Assembly (NCBI RefSeq): GCF_014268495.2
Contig: NZ_CP077087.1
Span: 1,925,501 to 1,989,500, forward strand
Direction of reading: 5' to 3'
Source of the DNA: Pseudomonas monsensis
GTDB lineage: Bacteria > Pseudomonadota > Gammaproteobacteria > Pseudomonadales > Pseudomonadaceae
Length of the DNA stretch: 64,000 nt
Shown here: one piece after another, positions 1-7,899 of the stretch
Position numbering within the stretch: the stretch's first letter is position 1
How the letters are laid out: each line of letters begins with the position of its first letter
Notes under the pieces: model-generated
The model's input: the letters and a program-made list of their open reading frames with translations, nothing else
Databases searched by the model: none
What the model was told of the DNA's origin: nothing
Program-made: the position numbers and the translations under genes

Positions 1-860
1 ACTCGCGCCAATACCAGAATTTCACTGATCAACGCTTCCAGCCGATCACACTCGCGTGTCAGTCGTGGCCAGAGTTTCTCGCGTTCCTCTGGGTTGGCCC
101 GTTCCGCCAGCGCCAAGGCAATCCGCAACCGTGCCAGCGGTGAGCGCAGTTCGTGGGACACATCACGCAGCAATTGCCGCTGACTGCCGATCAGGCTTTG
201 CAGGCGCGCACCCATGCGGTTGAAGTCGGTGGCGAGTACGCCGAATTCGTCGCGGCGGTTGGCCAGTTTCGCCAGGCTGTTCTGCTGATACGTGGTCTGC
301 CCCAGATCATGCACGGCGCCGCGCAAACGGCTGAGCGGGCGGGTGATGGAGAACGTGACCAAGAGGCTGAACAGGGTCAGTACCACCAGCGCAATACCCA
401 GCGCACTGAGCGGCCAAAGCAGGCTATCGCGGTGCCAGGCGTCGAGTTCCGGGTGCGGGATGCGGAAGATGAACAGATAGGTGTCACCGGTTTTTTCGCT
501 GGTGAACTCGTCGGTCAGGCGCCGCCAGGGCAGGCGGCGGTCATCGTTGTTCTGGCGGGCTTCGAAGGCGGCGGCGCGGCGCGGGAAGGTGCCGCGGACC
601 ACCGGATCACCGCTTTCGTTGAGCACCTGAACGTCGATGTGGTACTGGCGTTTGCGTTGTTCGAGGATCGTCTGGGCGGCTTCTTCGCCCTGGGCTTCGT
701 AGGTTTGCGTCCATTCACTGGCCAATGTGTTGAGGCCCGGGTGACGGCTGAGGATCCACGCGTCCTGGTTGAGCATGTGCCCGAGCAGAATGGACAACCC
801 GGCCACCAGAGCGATGGCCAGCCAGAAGCTCGCGAGAATACGCCAGAACAATGAACGCAC
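1..860 (-). CDS. Sensor histidine kinase, 3' end outside window
   Basis: Inner-membrane sensor kinase of a two-component system, probably partner of the OmpR-type regulator at 1720-2397. The visible 286 residues hold an N-terminal membrane segment (about 5-28), a periplasmic domain of roughly 110 residues, a second membrane segment (about 147-172), a HAMP linker, and the dimerisation box RDVSHELRSPLARLR with the phospho-accepting His236. The ATP-binding domain lies beyond base 1. Start is GTG at 860: an in-frame stop lies 12 bases upstream and GAGGA sits 6 bases before it. Topology and gene context resemble CpxA-type envelope sensors, but the stimulus cannot be read from sequence. Family assignment is firm; the CpxA-like role is inference. 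Confidence 0.9.
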   Translation of the reverse strand, partial: MRSLFWRILASFWLAIALVAGLSILLGHMLNQDAWILSRHPGLNTLASEWTQTYEAQGEEAAQTILEQRKRQYHIDVQVLNESGDPVVRGTFPRRAAAFEARQNNDDRRLPWRRLTDEFTSEKTGDTYLFIFRIPHPELDAWHRDSLLWPLSALGIALVVLTLFSLLVTFSITRPLSRLRGAVHDLGQTTYQQNSLAKLANRRDEFGVLATDFNRMGARLQSLIGSQRQLLRDVSHELRSPLARLRIALALAERANPEEREKLWPRLTRECDRLEALISEILVLAR

Positions 861-888
861 AGAAATTCCTCAGAACAAACACAAAACC

Positions 889-979
889 CCTGTAGGAGTG
901 AGCCTGCTCGCGATAGCGCTGGGCCAGACACGATTCTGTCGACTGGCACACCGCTATCGCGAGCAGGCTCACTCCTGCA
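889..979. repeat. REP pair (REPIN), GTAGGAGTGAGCCTGC type
   Basis: Two inverted copies of a REP unit, with CTGTAGGAGTGAGCCTGCTC on the left arm and its complement on the right, separated by a less conserved centre. It sits between the histidine kinase and Spy-like genes. The same family recurs at 1614, 26245 and 29057. Such elements are typically spread by RAYT transposases; none is visible here. Confidence 0.9.
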
Positions 980-1036
980 TTTGGATCGGTAAAAACAGGC
1001 CCGACGGAATATGCCGCCGGGCCTGTGATTAGAACA

Positions 1037-1486
1037 TTATTGCGCTTTTTGCGGCTGTTGCGCTTTCCACGCCTTGAACTCGGCCCATTCGGCGCGGCGT
1101 TCCGCCTGTTTCTTCTGGATCTCGTCGAATTTCTTCTGTTGATCCGGCTTCAGCAGGTTGCGTACGTCGGCTTCGGCTTTCTTGTGGTTGGCCGCCATCT
1201 CGTCCTTCATGGCTTTCTGGTCAGCCGGCGAGAGTTTTTCCAGGTACTTCTCGACCACTTGCTTACGCTCGTGCATCTGCTCGCCCATGATCTTGCGGAT
1301 CTGCTCGCGCTGTTCGCGAGACAGGTCGAGTTGGCTGTACGGTCCTTTGCCGTGCATGCCGTGCATCTGACCGCCGTGGCGAGCGCCATCCATTGGGCCA
1401 CCCATCGGGCCGCCATCCTGCGGCATGGCCATGGCGACGGTTGGCAGAGCGGCAGCGAACATCAGAGCGATAAGAGTCTTGCGCAT
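1037..1486 (-). CDS. Spy/CpxP-family periplasmic protein
   Basis: Predicted periplasmic protein of 149 residues with a clear signal peptide (MRKTLIALMFAAALPTVAMA). After it comes a Met/His/Gly-rich stretch (about residues 21-48), then a helical region with the LTXXQ-like pattern of Spy/CpxP proteins (DLSREQREQIRKIM, LSPADQKAMKDEM, LLKPDQQKKFDEI). Family members act as ATP-independent chaperones or restrain a sensor kinase in the periplasm. The gene lies between a regulator and a kinase gene on the same strand, which fits CpxP-like feedback. Start chosen at 1486 because AAGGAGA lies 7 bases upstream and the signal peptide begins there. The Met/His-rich segment hints at metal binding, which is inference. 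Confidence 0.88.
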   Translation of the reverse strand: MRKTLIALMFAAALPTVAMAMPQDGGPMGGPMDGARHGGQMHGMHGKGPYSQLDLSREQREQIRKIMGEQMHERKQVVEKYLEKLSPADQKAMKDEMAANHKKAEADVRNLLKPDQQKKFDEIQKKQAERRAEWAEFKAWKAQQPQKAQ

Positions 1487-1613
1487 GGTGTATCTCCTTG
1501 TCTCGTTCCCGGTACGTTCCGGATGAGTACAGATTACGGAGATCAAGGTCAGCGGCGGTCAGCGCTGCGTAAAGCTTGGGTAAAGACGCTTTGTGCCCAA
1601 CCTTACAAACACA

Positions 1614-1709
1614 CCCCTGTAAGCGTGAGCCTGCTCGCGATAGCGGTGTATCTGGCAAGAAAGTGTCGACTGACACACTGCCATCGCGAGCAGGCTCACG
1701 CCTACAGGG
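1614..1709. repeat. REP pair (REPIN), same family as 889-979
   Basis: Inverted pair beginning CCTGTAAGCGTGAGCCTGCT and ending with its near complement (AGCAGGCTCACGCCTACAGG). It lies between the response regulator and the Spy-like gene, so the module is interrupted by two such elements. Confidence 0.9.
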
Positions 1710-1719
1710 GGTGGCAGGT

Positions 1720-2397
1720 TCAGAGGCTATAGAAGTAACCGCGGCTACGCAGGGCGACGATCCGTGGACGACCGTCCGGGTGCGGGCCGATCTTCTTGCG
1801 CAGGTTGCTGACGTGCATGTCCAGGCTGCGGTCGTACAGGGTCAGCTTGCGGCCGAGGGCCAGTTGCGCCAGTTCCTGTTTATCCAGCGGCTCGCCGGGC
1901 TGCTTGAGCAGGGCTTCGAGCAGGCGGCTTTCGGACACGGTGAGGGTCAGTTCTTTCTCGTCGATGCTGACCACGCCACGCACCGGGCTGAAGCTCAGGT
2001 CGCCCAGTTCCAGTTGAGTCGACACCGCTGCCGGATGGCTGCGGCGCAACACGGCGCGCAGGCGGGCGGTCAGTTCACGGGGATCGCACGGCTTGGCCAG
2101 GTAATCATCGGCGCCGAGTTCCAGGCCGAGGATGCGGTCCAGCGGCTCGCCTCGGGCCGAAAGCATCAGCACCGGCAGATCGGCGTGATCGTTGCGCAGT
2201 TGCTTGAGCAGTTCCAGGCCGCTGCCGTCGGGCAGCATCACGTCCAGCACCACCGCCGCGGGCGACGATTCGGCCAACGCCTTGCGCGCACTCTGGCCAT
2301 CGTGGCAGGCGCGCACCTGGAAGCCTTCCTGGCTCAGCCAGCTACTCAGGAGTTCGCACAACTCCTGGTCATCATCAATCAGTAACAGCTCGCTCAT
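1720..2397 (-). CDS. OmpR/CpxR-family response regulator
   Basis: Cytoplasmic transcription factor of 225 residues, the usual length for the OmpR group. The receiver domain (1-115) shows the acidic pair at 8-10, the phospho-acceptor Asp52 in VVLDVMLP and the conserved Lys102 in YLAKP. The winged-helix DNA-binding domain (about 130-225) ends with the typical DMHVSNLRKKI and RSRGYFY motifs. It lies upstream of the Spy-like and kinase genes on the same strand, so it is the likely cognate regulator. The order regulator, CpxP-like, kinase recalls cpxR/cpxP/cpxA. Orthology to CpxR itself is not proven. Confidence 0.92.
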   Translation of the reverse strand: MSELLLIDDDQELCELLSSWLSQEGFQVRACHDGQSARKALAESSPAAVVLDVMLPDGSGLELLKQLRNDHADLPVLMLSARGEPLDRILGLELGADDYLAKPCDPRELTARLRAVLRRSHPAAVSTQLELGDLSFSPVRGVVSIDEKELTLTVSESRLLEALLKQPGEPLDKQELAQLALGRKLTLYDRSLDMHVSNLRKKIGPHPDGRPRIVALRSRGYFYSL

Positions 2398-2404
2398 GAC
2401 TCAC

Positions 2405-2815
2405 TCAATTTAGCCATTGCCGACGTTTTCGGCTTGCTCCACTGGCAAAGATACCGCAGAGCAGCGCCAATAGCGCTACTCCGGCACCGGTGACGAACCA
2501 CTGCTGCTGTTCGGTCAACAGACGCGGGAGCGGGCTGGCCTGGGCTTCCTTGAGTTGCAGCTTGAGACGCTGGTTCTCCTGGCGCAACCGGGCGAGCTGG
2601 GCGCTTTCGCGGGTGTTGTCGGCATTTTGCAATTGTTTGCTCAGTTCTTCCCGCTGCTGTTCGCTGACCTTGAGGCGCTGTTGCAACTCGGTGATCTGAC
2701 TGCCGGCACTCAATGACAATGGCGTGGAGCTGCCGCCTTCGGTGGTTTCCTCACCATGGGCGGGCGCCATGATCGACAACGTGACCAACATCAGACACAA
2801 CGGACCCTTGCGCAT
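2405..2815 (-). CDS. Signal-peptide, coiled-coil, C-terminal membrane-anchor protein
   Basis: Protein of 136 residues. The N-terminus (MRKGPLCLMLVTLSIMAPAHG) looks like a signal peptide. Residues about 40-95 form a coiled coil rich in Gln, Leu, Glu and Arg (ITELQQRLKVSEQQREELSK). A membrane helix follows (WFVTGAGVALLALLCGIFA) with a basic tail. The coiled coil plus terminal anchor resembles the C-terminal half of YgiM-type SH3-and-anchor proteins, but no SH3 domain is present. Start set at the Met that begins the signal peptide; an upstream extension to 2893 would mask it. It ends 7 bases before the regulator start, so cotranscription is likely. Function unknown. Confidence 0.75.
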   Translation of the reverse strand: MRKGPLCLMLVTLSIMAPAHGEETTEGGSSTPLSLSAGSQITELQQRLKVSEQQREELSKQLQNADNTRESAQLARLRQENQRLKLQLKEAQASPLPRLLTEQQQWFVTGAGVALLALLCGIFASGASRKRRQWLN

Positions 2816-2943
2816 CGCGACACCTGCTTCCAAATGGATATTGGGCAGGTTGTCGGCAGACAAACGAGAATAATGAGCGATTGAGAGCAGCAAGAACCGA
2901 GAAGGTTCAGTGCCGGGGAAGACTGGTTTGTAGTGCAGGTGAC

Positions 2944-3078
2944 TTTGTGGCGAGGGGATTTATCCCCGATGGACAGCGAAGCTGTCTCAATAACAGGGAC
3001 TGCGGTGTGACAGGCACACCGCATCGGATGGCTTTGGGGCGGCTTCGCCACCCAACGGGGATAAATCCCCTCGCCACT
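2944..3078. repeat. Long inverted repeat element (TGGCGAGGGGATTTATCCCC type)
   Basis: The left arm TTGTGGCGAGGGGATTTATC is matched by an inverted right arm ending ATAAATCCCCTCGCCAC, with an internal GGCGGCTTCGCCACC stretch. A second copy lies at 30768-30890. It fills the gap between 2815 and 3094. It is a different repeat family from the REP pairs. Confidence 0.85.
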
Positions 3079-3093
3079 GGGGCTTCTGGTCTT

Positions 3094-3393
3094 TTACGGG
3101 AGGACTTGCTTGAACGGTTTGACGATCACATTGGCATACACGCCAGCAGCGATGTACGGATCGGCATCGGCCCACGCTTGCGCGGCGCTCAGCGAATCGA
3201 ACTCGGCGACGATCAGGCTGCCGGTGAAACCCGCTGCGCCCGGATCATTGCTGTCGACCGCCGGGTGCGGGCCGGCCAATACGATGCGGCCTTCGCCCTT
3301 GAGCGCTTGCAGGCGTTCCAGGTGCGCAGGGCGCGCGGCCAGGCGGGCTTCCAGCGAGTTGGCGACGTCGGTGGCAATGATGGCGTAGAGCAT
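3094..3393 (-). CDS. YciI-family protein
   Basis: Small cytoplasmic protein of 99 residues with the ferredoxin-like YciI fold. Family signatures include the N-terminal MLYAIIATD, the conserved His in RPAHLERL, GRIVLAGP, and SLIVAEFDSLSAAQAWADADPY near the C-terminus. The conserved His/Asp pair is thought to mark an active or binding site, but the physiological substrate of YciI is not established. The gene follows yciB with one base between them, an arrangement also seen in other proteobacteria. Confidence 0.9.
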   Translation of the reverse strand: MLYAIIATDVANSLEARLAARPAHLERLQALKGEGRIVLAGPHPAVDSNDPGAAGFTGSLIVAEFDSLSAAQAWADADPYIAAGVYANVIVKPFKQVLP

Positions 3394-3394
3394 G

Positions 3395-3991
3395 TCAGTC
3401 CTCGGTTTTTGGTGTTGTGGTATCGGCGTCGTGCAGGTGACGAGACAGGTAGATGCCCTGAGCGACCAGGAACAGCACGGTCATGCCCAGGCTGCCGAAC
3501 ACCTTGAAGTCCACCCAGATGCTCTGGAAGGTGAAGGCGACGAACAGGTTGGCGGCCCCGCAAAACAGGAAAAAGCCGATCCAGGCGATGTTCAGGCGGG
3601 TCCAGACCGGATCCGGCAGGGTCAGTGCGTGGCCCATGATGCGTTTGATCAGCAGGCGGTCACCGATGAAGTGGCTGCCGATGAAGGCCACGGCGAACAG
3701 CCAGTTGACCACCGGCGCTTTCCACTTGAGGAAGGTCTCACTGTGGAAGGCCAGCGTCAGGCTGCCGAACACCAGGCAGGCGATCAGGGTCAGCCATTGG
3801 CTCTTTTCCAGCTTGCGCTGTTTGATGAACAACGCACCGTACACCACGAGGGAGCTGATGATCAGCATCGCGGTGGCGCTGTAAATACCGCCTACAGTCA
3901 CTTCATGGCCAGCGATGTCGACGACCCGTGGATCAAGTTTGTAAACGATGAAGAACAGCAGAAGCGGGATGAAATCGATGAATTGTTTCAC
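3395..3991 (-). CDS. yciB: YciB inner-membrane protein (septation protein A family)
   Basis: Polytopic inner-membrane protein of 198 residues with the family hallmark start VKQFIDFIPLLLFFIVYK and about five hydrophobic helices. The motifs KPTLLKWKAP-like (ETFLKWKAPVVNWLF) and NLFVAFTFQSIWVDFKVFG are typical. YciB is involved in cell-envelope synthesis and division-related membrane homeostasis. A GTG start at 3991 is chosen because family members begin at exactly this point; a TTG at 4030 would add 13 atypical residues. No strong ribosome binding site is visible for either. It lies immediately upstream of the YciI gene. Confidence 0.88.
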   Translation of the reverse strand: MKQFIDFIPLLLFFIVYKLDPRVVDIAGHEVTVGGIYSATAMLIISSLVVYGALFIKQRKLEKSQWLTLIACLVFGSLTLAFHSETFLKWKAPVVNWLFAVAFIGSHFIGDRLLIKRIMGHALTLPDPVWTRLNIAWIGFFLFCGAANLFVAFTFQSIWVDFKVFGSLGMTVLFLVAQGIYLSRHLHDADTTTPKTED

Positions 3992-4078
3992 AGTAAGAGC
4001 CAGAAGCTGGATGTGGCGGCATAATAACAAACATATGGGCGCGCGATAGCGTCAGCTGATTTGAGGTTACAACTCCCC

Positions 4079-4942
4079 GTGAATGTTGATTTGCACTGCC
4101 ATAGCACGGCCTCCGATGGCGCCCTGGCGCCTGCGGTTCTGGTTGCGCGTGCGTTCGAAAACGGCGTGCGAGTCCTGGCGTTGACCGACCACGACACCCT
4201 TGAAGGCCTCGCCGAAGCGCGCGCGGCCGCCGATGAATTGGGCATGCAACTGGTCAACGGCGTCGAATTGTCCTGCACCTGGGGCGGCGCGACCATTCAC
4301 GTGCTGGGCTACGGTTTCGACGTCAACGCCGCGCCGTTGGTCGAGGCAATTGCCAAATTGCACGATGGCCGCTGGCTGCGGTCGGAAGAAATAAGCCGCA
4401 AGCTCGCGCTCAAGGGCATGCCCGGCGCCCTCGATGGCGCCCGGCAGATTCAGCTGGAACTGGGCGATAGCGGCAATGCGCCGGCCCGTCCGCATTTCGC
4501 TGACTGGATGGTACGTGAAGGTTTTGTAAAGGATCGCGCCGAAGCCTTTCGCAAGTGGCTCGGCGCTGGCAAGTTGGGCGACGTCAAGTTGCACTGGCCG
4601 ACACTGGAAGACACTGTCGACACGTTGCGCGCCGCCAATGCGTGGGTCAGCCTGGCGCATCCGTGGCACTACGATTTCACCCGCAGCAAGCGCCGAAAGC
4701 TGATTGCCGACTATATTCAAGCGGGCGGGCACGCGATTGAAGTGGTCAATGGCTTTCAGCCCGCAGAACAGGTGGGCAGCCTGGCGATCCTTGCCCGTGA
4801 GTTCGGTCTGCTGGTCAGCGCCGGCAGTGATTTCCATGGCCCTGGAGGCTGGTCCGAGATCGGCCAGTACCGGCCGGTTCCCGAGGACCTTCCACCCCTG
4901 TGGTGTCGGTTCAAACATGACACAGTTATTGCCGCCGTCTGA
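4079..4942 (+). CDS. PHP-domain phosphoesterase (RNase AM/YciV-like)
   Basis: Predicted metal-dependent phosphoesterase of 287 residues. PHP motifs are visible: DLHCHSTASDG near the start, LTDHDT, NGVELSCT, SLAHPWHYD and GSDFHGP, which supply His/Asp ligands for the metal cluster. The family includes E. coli YciV (RNase AM), a 5'-3' exonuclease that also acts on 3',5'-bisphosphonucleotides. The GTG at 4079 is preferred because the family starts a few residues before DLHCHS; a TTG at 4061 is possible. It is the first gene of a plus-strand housekeeping run and ends 13 bases before the next start. Confidence 0.88.
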   Translation: MNVDLHCHSTASDGALAPAVLVARAFENGVRVLALTDHDTLEGLAEARAAADELGMQLVNGVELSCTWGGATIHVLGYGFDVNAAPLVEAIAKLHDGRWLRSEEISRKLALKGMPGALDGARQIQLELGDSGNAPARPHFADWMVREGFVKDRAEAFRKWLGAGKLGDVKLHWPTLEDTVDTLRAANAWVSLAHPWHYDFTRSKRRKLIADYIQAGGHAIEVVNGFQPAEQVGSLAILAREFGLLVSAGSDFHGPGGWSEIGQYRPVPEDLPPLWCRFKHDTVIAAV

Positions 4943-4955
4943 ACAGGTAGAGAAT

Positions 4956-5585
4956 GTGAGTCAATTTTTCCAGATTCATCCGGAAAACCCGCAAGCGCGC
5001 CTGATCAAACAGGCGGTCGAGATCATCCGTAAGGGCGGGGTGGTGATTTACCCTACCGACTCTTCCTACGCCATTGGTTGCCAGATCGGCGACAAGACCG
5101 CCATCGAGCGGGTTCGGCGCCTGCGTCAGCTGGATGAAAAGCACAACTTCGCGCTGATCTGCAGCGACCTGTCGCAACTGGGCAATTACGCCAAGATCGA
5201 CACCGGCACGTTCCGCATACTAAAGGCGCATTTGCCGGGGCCTTACACCTTTATTCTCAACGCTACCCGCGAAGTGCCTCGGCTGCTCCTGCATCCGAAG
5301 AAGCGCACCATCGGCCTGCGCGTGCCCAGCCATCCAATCGCCCTGGCGCTGTTGGCCGAACTCGGCGAGCCGCTGATGAGCGTGACCCTGATCATGCCCG
5401 GCGACGAAGACCCGCTGAGCGATCCCTATGAAATGCGTCAATTGCTTGAACACCAGGTGGACCTGATCATCGACGGCGGTTTCGGCGGGATCAAGGCGTC
5501 CACGGTGATCGACCTGACCGGCGACGATCCGGAAGTGATCCGCGTCGGTTGCGGCGACCCCGCGCCGTTCATGGTCGAAGCCTGA
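4956..5585 (+). CDS. YciO-family Sua5/YrdC-like protein
   Basis: Cytoplasmic protein of 209 residues made of a single YrdC/Sua5 domain. Visible signatures are GGVVIYPTDSSYAIGC, the basic nucleotide-binding region near KHNFALICSDLSQL, LPGPYTFILNA and RTIGLRVPSHPI. The family includes TsaC/Sua5 enzymes that make threonylcarbamoyl-AMP for tRNA t6A. The N-terminal form here (SQFFQIHPENPQ) matches the YciO branch, whose role is less certain. GTG at 4956 is selected because it starts the family-typical sequence and follows AGGTAGAG. The next gene begins at the base after its stop codon. Confidence 0.88.
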   Translation: MSQFFQIHPENPQARLIKQAVEIIRKGGVVIYPTDSSYAIGCQIGDKTAIERVRRLRQLDEKHNFALICSDLSQLGNYAKIDTGTFRILKAHLPGPYTFILNATREVPRLLLHPKKRTIGLRVPSHPIALALLAELGEPLMSVTLIMPGDEDPLSDPYEMRQLLEHQVDLIIDGGFGGIKASTVIDLTGDDPEVIRVGCGDPAPFMVEA

Positions 5586-6407
5586 ATGTCCGCAGTGGAA
5601 ACCGTTGTCGATCCCCAGGCCGGCGCCCAGCAGGAACTGCCGTTTGCCATGGTCTATGGCCAGGCGGTCATGGAAATGCCGCTGGACCTGTACATTCCGC
5701 CGGATGCGCTGGAAGTCTTTCTCGAAGCCTTCGAAGGTCCGCTCGACCTGCTGCTGTACCTGATCCGCAAACAGAACATCAACATTCTCGACATCCCGGT
5801 GGCGGAAATCACCCGCCAGTACATGGGCTATGTCGAGTTGATGCAGTCGGTGCGTCTGGAGCTGGCCGCCGAGTACCTGGTGATGGCCGCGATGCTCGCC
5901 GAGATCAAGTCGCGCATGCTGCTGCCTCGGGCTGAAACCGTCGAAGACGAAGAAGACGACCCGCGTGCCGAACTGATCCGCCGCTTGCAGGAATACGAAC
6001 GCTTCAAGGCCGCCGCCGAAGGCATCGACGGCTTGAGCCGGGTCGGCCGCGATGTGATCGTGCCCAAGCTCGACGCCCCGGAAGCCCGGGCGCGCAAGCT
6101 GTTGCCGGATGTCGCACTGGAAGAGATTTTGATGTGCATGGCCGAGGTGCTGCGCCGTGGCGATATGTTTGAAAGCCACCAGGTCAGCCGCGAGGCACTG
6201 TCCACCCGCGAGCGCATGAGCGATGTGCTGGAACGGCTCAAGGGCGGCGGTTTCGTGCCGTTCGTCGAGCTGTTCACCGCCGAAGAAGGCAGGTTGGGAG
6301 TGGTGGTGACCTTTATGGCGATCCTTGAACTGGTCAAGGAATCTTTGGTCGAGCTGGTGCAGAATGAGCCGTTCGCCGCGATCCACGTGCGAGCCCGAGC
6401 CGAATAA
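5586..6407 (+). CDS. scpA: Segregation and condensation protein A
   Basis: Kleisin subunit ScpA (273 residues), which bridges Smc heads together with ScpB during chromosome condensation. Typical motifs are FEGPLDLLLYLIRKQNINIL, PVAEITRQYM, AAEYLVMAAMLAEIKSRMLLP in the N-terminal Smc-neck binding helices and a C-terminal winged helix (FVPFVELFTAEEGRLGVVVTFMAILEL). The start abuts the stop of the preceding gene; an internal Met at about residue 29 is a less likely alternative. scpB follows after 11 bases. Confidence 0.95.
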   Translation: MSAVETVVDPQAGAQQELPFAMVYGQAVMEMPLDLYIPPDALEVFLEAFEGPLDLLLYLIRKQNINILDIPVAEITRQYMGYVELMQSVRLELAAEYLVMAAMLAEIKSRMLLPRAETVEDEEDDPRAELIRRLQEYERFKAAAEGIDGLSRVGRDVIVPKLDAPEARARKLLPDVALEEILMCMAEVLRRGDMFESHQVSREALSTRERMSDVLERLKGGGFVPFVELFTAEEGRLGVVVTFMAILELVKESLVELVQNEPFAAIHVRARAE

Positions 6408-6418
6408 CGAGTCGAAAC

Positions 6419-7420
6419 ATGAACCTGACTGAACCCCGCGAGCTGGCGCCCCTGCTTGAAGCCTTTCTGTTGGCCTCGGGAAAGCCGCAATCCCTCGAGC
6501 GCCTGTTTGAACTGTTCGAAGAAGGCGAACGCCCCGAACCTGCGGTTTTCAAGAAAGCCCTGACCCTGTTGGGCAAGTCTTGCGAAGGCCGCGCCTTCGA
6601 GCTCAAGGAAGTCTCCTCCGGCTATCGTCTGCAGATCCGCGAGAAGTTTTCGCCGTGGGTTGGCCGCTTGTGGGAAGAGCGCCCGCAGCGTTATTCCCGT
6701 GCCTTGCTGGAAACCATTGCGCTGATCGCCTATCGCCAGCCGATCACCCGTGGCGAGATCGAAGACGTGCGTGGCGTGGCGGTGAACAGCAACATCGTCA
6801 AGACCCTGCTGGAGCGCGAGTGGATCCGCGTCGTCGGTTACCGCGACGTGCCGGGCAAGCCGGCGATGTTCGCCACCACCAAGGCCTTTCTCGATCACTT
6901 CAACCTGAAGAACCTCGAAGACCTGCCGCCATTGGCCGAATTGCGCGAGATGGAAACCGATCCGGTGCTCGATTTCGACGACGCGCCGGTACCGCAAGGC
7001 TTGCAGGAACTGGCCGACGCCAGCGCCGAGCCGGAGGAGGAGAAGGAGGAGACCAGCTTCCATACGCTGTTGCTGGAGCTGGACAGCATGGAGGAGGGGA
7101 TCAAGACCGATTTCGACGACTTGCTGCGCGACGCGGCGGACGGTGAGACGTCGACGCCCGATGCAGTGACTCAGATCGAGCCTGAGCCTGAAACCGCGAT
7201 CGCCGAACCGGCCATTGAAGTTGAACGTGAAGCCGAGCCAGAAGCCGAACCGGAGGAAGACATCCTCGGCGTCGCCGAAGCACGGGAAAAACTGTTGGCA
7301 GCCGTCGCCGCCCTTGAGCAACCCGCGCCAGCGCCAGAACCCGAATTGAGCGAAGAAGAAGCCGAAGCCCGCGCCCTGGCCGAAGCCATCGAAGCCGAGC
7401 GCCGCGAATTCGACGACTGA
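6419..7420 (+). CDS. scpB: Segregation and condensation protein B
   Basis: ScpB (333 residues), a double winged-helix protein that dimerises and binds ScpA. The conserved core is residues 1-175, with LLEAFLLASGKPQSLERL at the start and the family signature ALLETIALIAYRQPITRGEI, then RGVAVNSNIVKTLLER and GKPAMFATTKAFLDHF. The remaining 150 residues are low-complexity, rich in Glu, Ala and Pro, longer than in E. coli-type relatives and probably disordered. It forms an operon with scpA and the upstream yciO-like gene. Confidence 0.95.
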   Translation: MNLTEPRELAPLLEAFLLASGKPQSLERLFELFEEGERPEPAVFKKALTLLGKSCEGRAFELKEVSSGYRLQIREKFSPWVGRLWEERPQRYSRALLETIALIAYRQPITRGEIEDVRGVAVNSNIVKTLLEREWIRVVGYRDVPGKPAMFATTKAFLDHFNLKNLEDLPPLAELREMETDPVLDFDDAPVPQGLQELADASAEPEEEKEETSFHTLLLELDSMEEGIKTDFDDLLRDAADGETSTPDAVTQIEPEPETAIAEPAIEVEREAEPEAEPEEDILGVAEAREKLLAAVAALEQPAPAPEPELSEEEAEARALAEAIEAERREFDD

Positions 7421-7444
7421 CCGAAATCCGGAGAACAAAGACGG

Positions 7445-7541
7445 CCCCTGTGGGAGCGAGCTGGCTCGCGAAAGAGGAGTGTCATTCAAAGATGATGTAT
7501 CTGACCTACCGCCTTCGCGAGCAAGCTCGCTCCCACAGGGT
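7445..7541. repeat. REP pair (REPIN), GTGGGAGCGAGC type
   Basis: Left arm CCTGTGGGAGCGAGCTGGCT and inverted right arm AGCAAGCTCGCTCCCACAGG around a variable centre, between scpB and the DUF1289 gene. It belongs to the GTGGGAGC subfamily, as does 9228-9316. Confidence 0.9.
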
Positions 7542-7564
7542 TTAGTGTGAACCAGGAATATCAA

Positions 7565-7756
7565 ATGAGTTCGGCAAAAGACCCGTGCATCAGCCTCTGC
7601 AAGTTCTCCGACGACATCTGCCTCGGCTGCGGCCGCAGCAAGCGCGAAATCAAAGCCTGGAAGAAACTCGACAAGGATGACAAGCGCACAGTGCTGGCTG
7701 AAGCCGCGTTGCGTCTGATCAAACTCGGTGGCGCCGGTCGGCGGAAAAAGAAATAA
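7565..7756 (+). CDS. DUF1289 small Cys-rich protein
   Basis: Protein of 63 residues with four closely spaced cysteines in the pattern DPCISLCKFSDDICLGCGRS, followed by the family's REIKAW motif. The Cys arrangement suggests a small metal-binding (probably zinc or Fe-S) domain; biochemical function is unknown. ATG at 7565 is chosen because AGGAA lies upstream, whereas a GTG at 7547 has no ribosome binding site. Such genes commonly sit next to rluB in Pseudomonas. Confidence 0.85.
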   Translation: MSSAKDPCISLCKFSDDICLGCGRSKREIKAWKKLDKDDKRTVLAEAALRLIKLGGAGRRKKK

Positions 7757-7899
7757 CTGTTGAACGATCAGCTAGTCTCTGATGCGCGATGGCGCACATC
7801 CGCGTATGATTCGCGACCCTTCGGCGATCCCTTCGCCCGAAGACCCAGATTTCAATGCTTCAGGCGCCGCCTGAACAGACCACACCGGGAGGTGCCCAG

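Noticed and set aside
153..854. 233-residue open frame on the plus strand
   Set aside because: It is antisense to the histidine kinase, whose minus-strand frame has HAMP and H-box motifs; the plus frame shows no family pattern.
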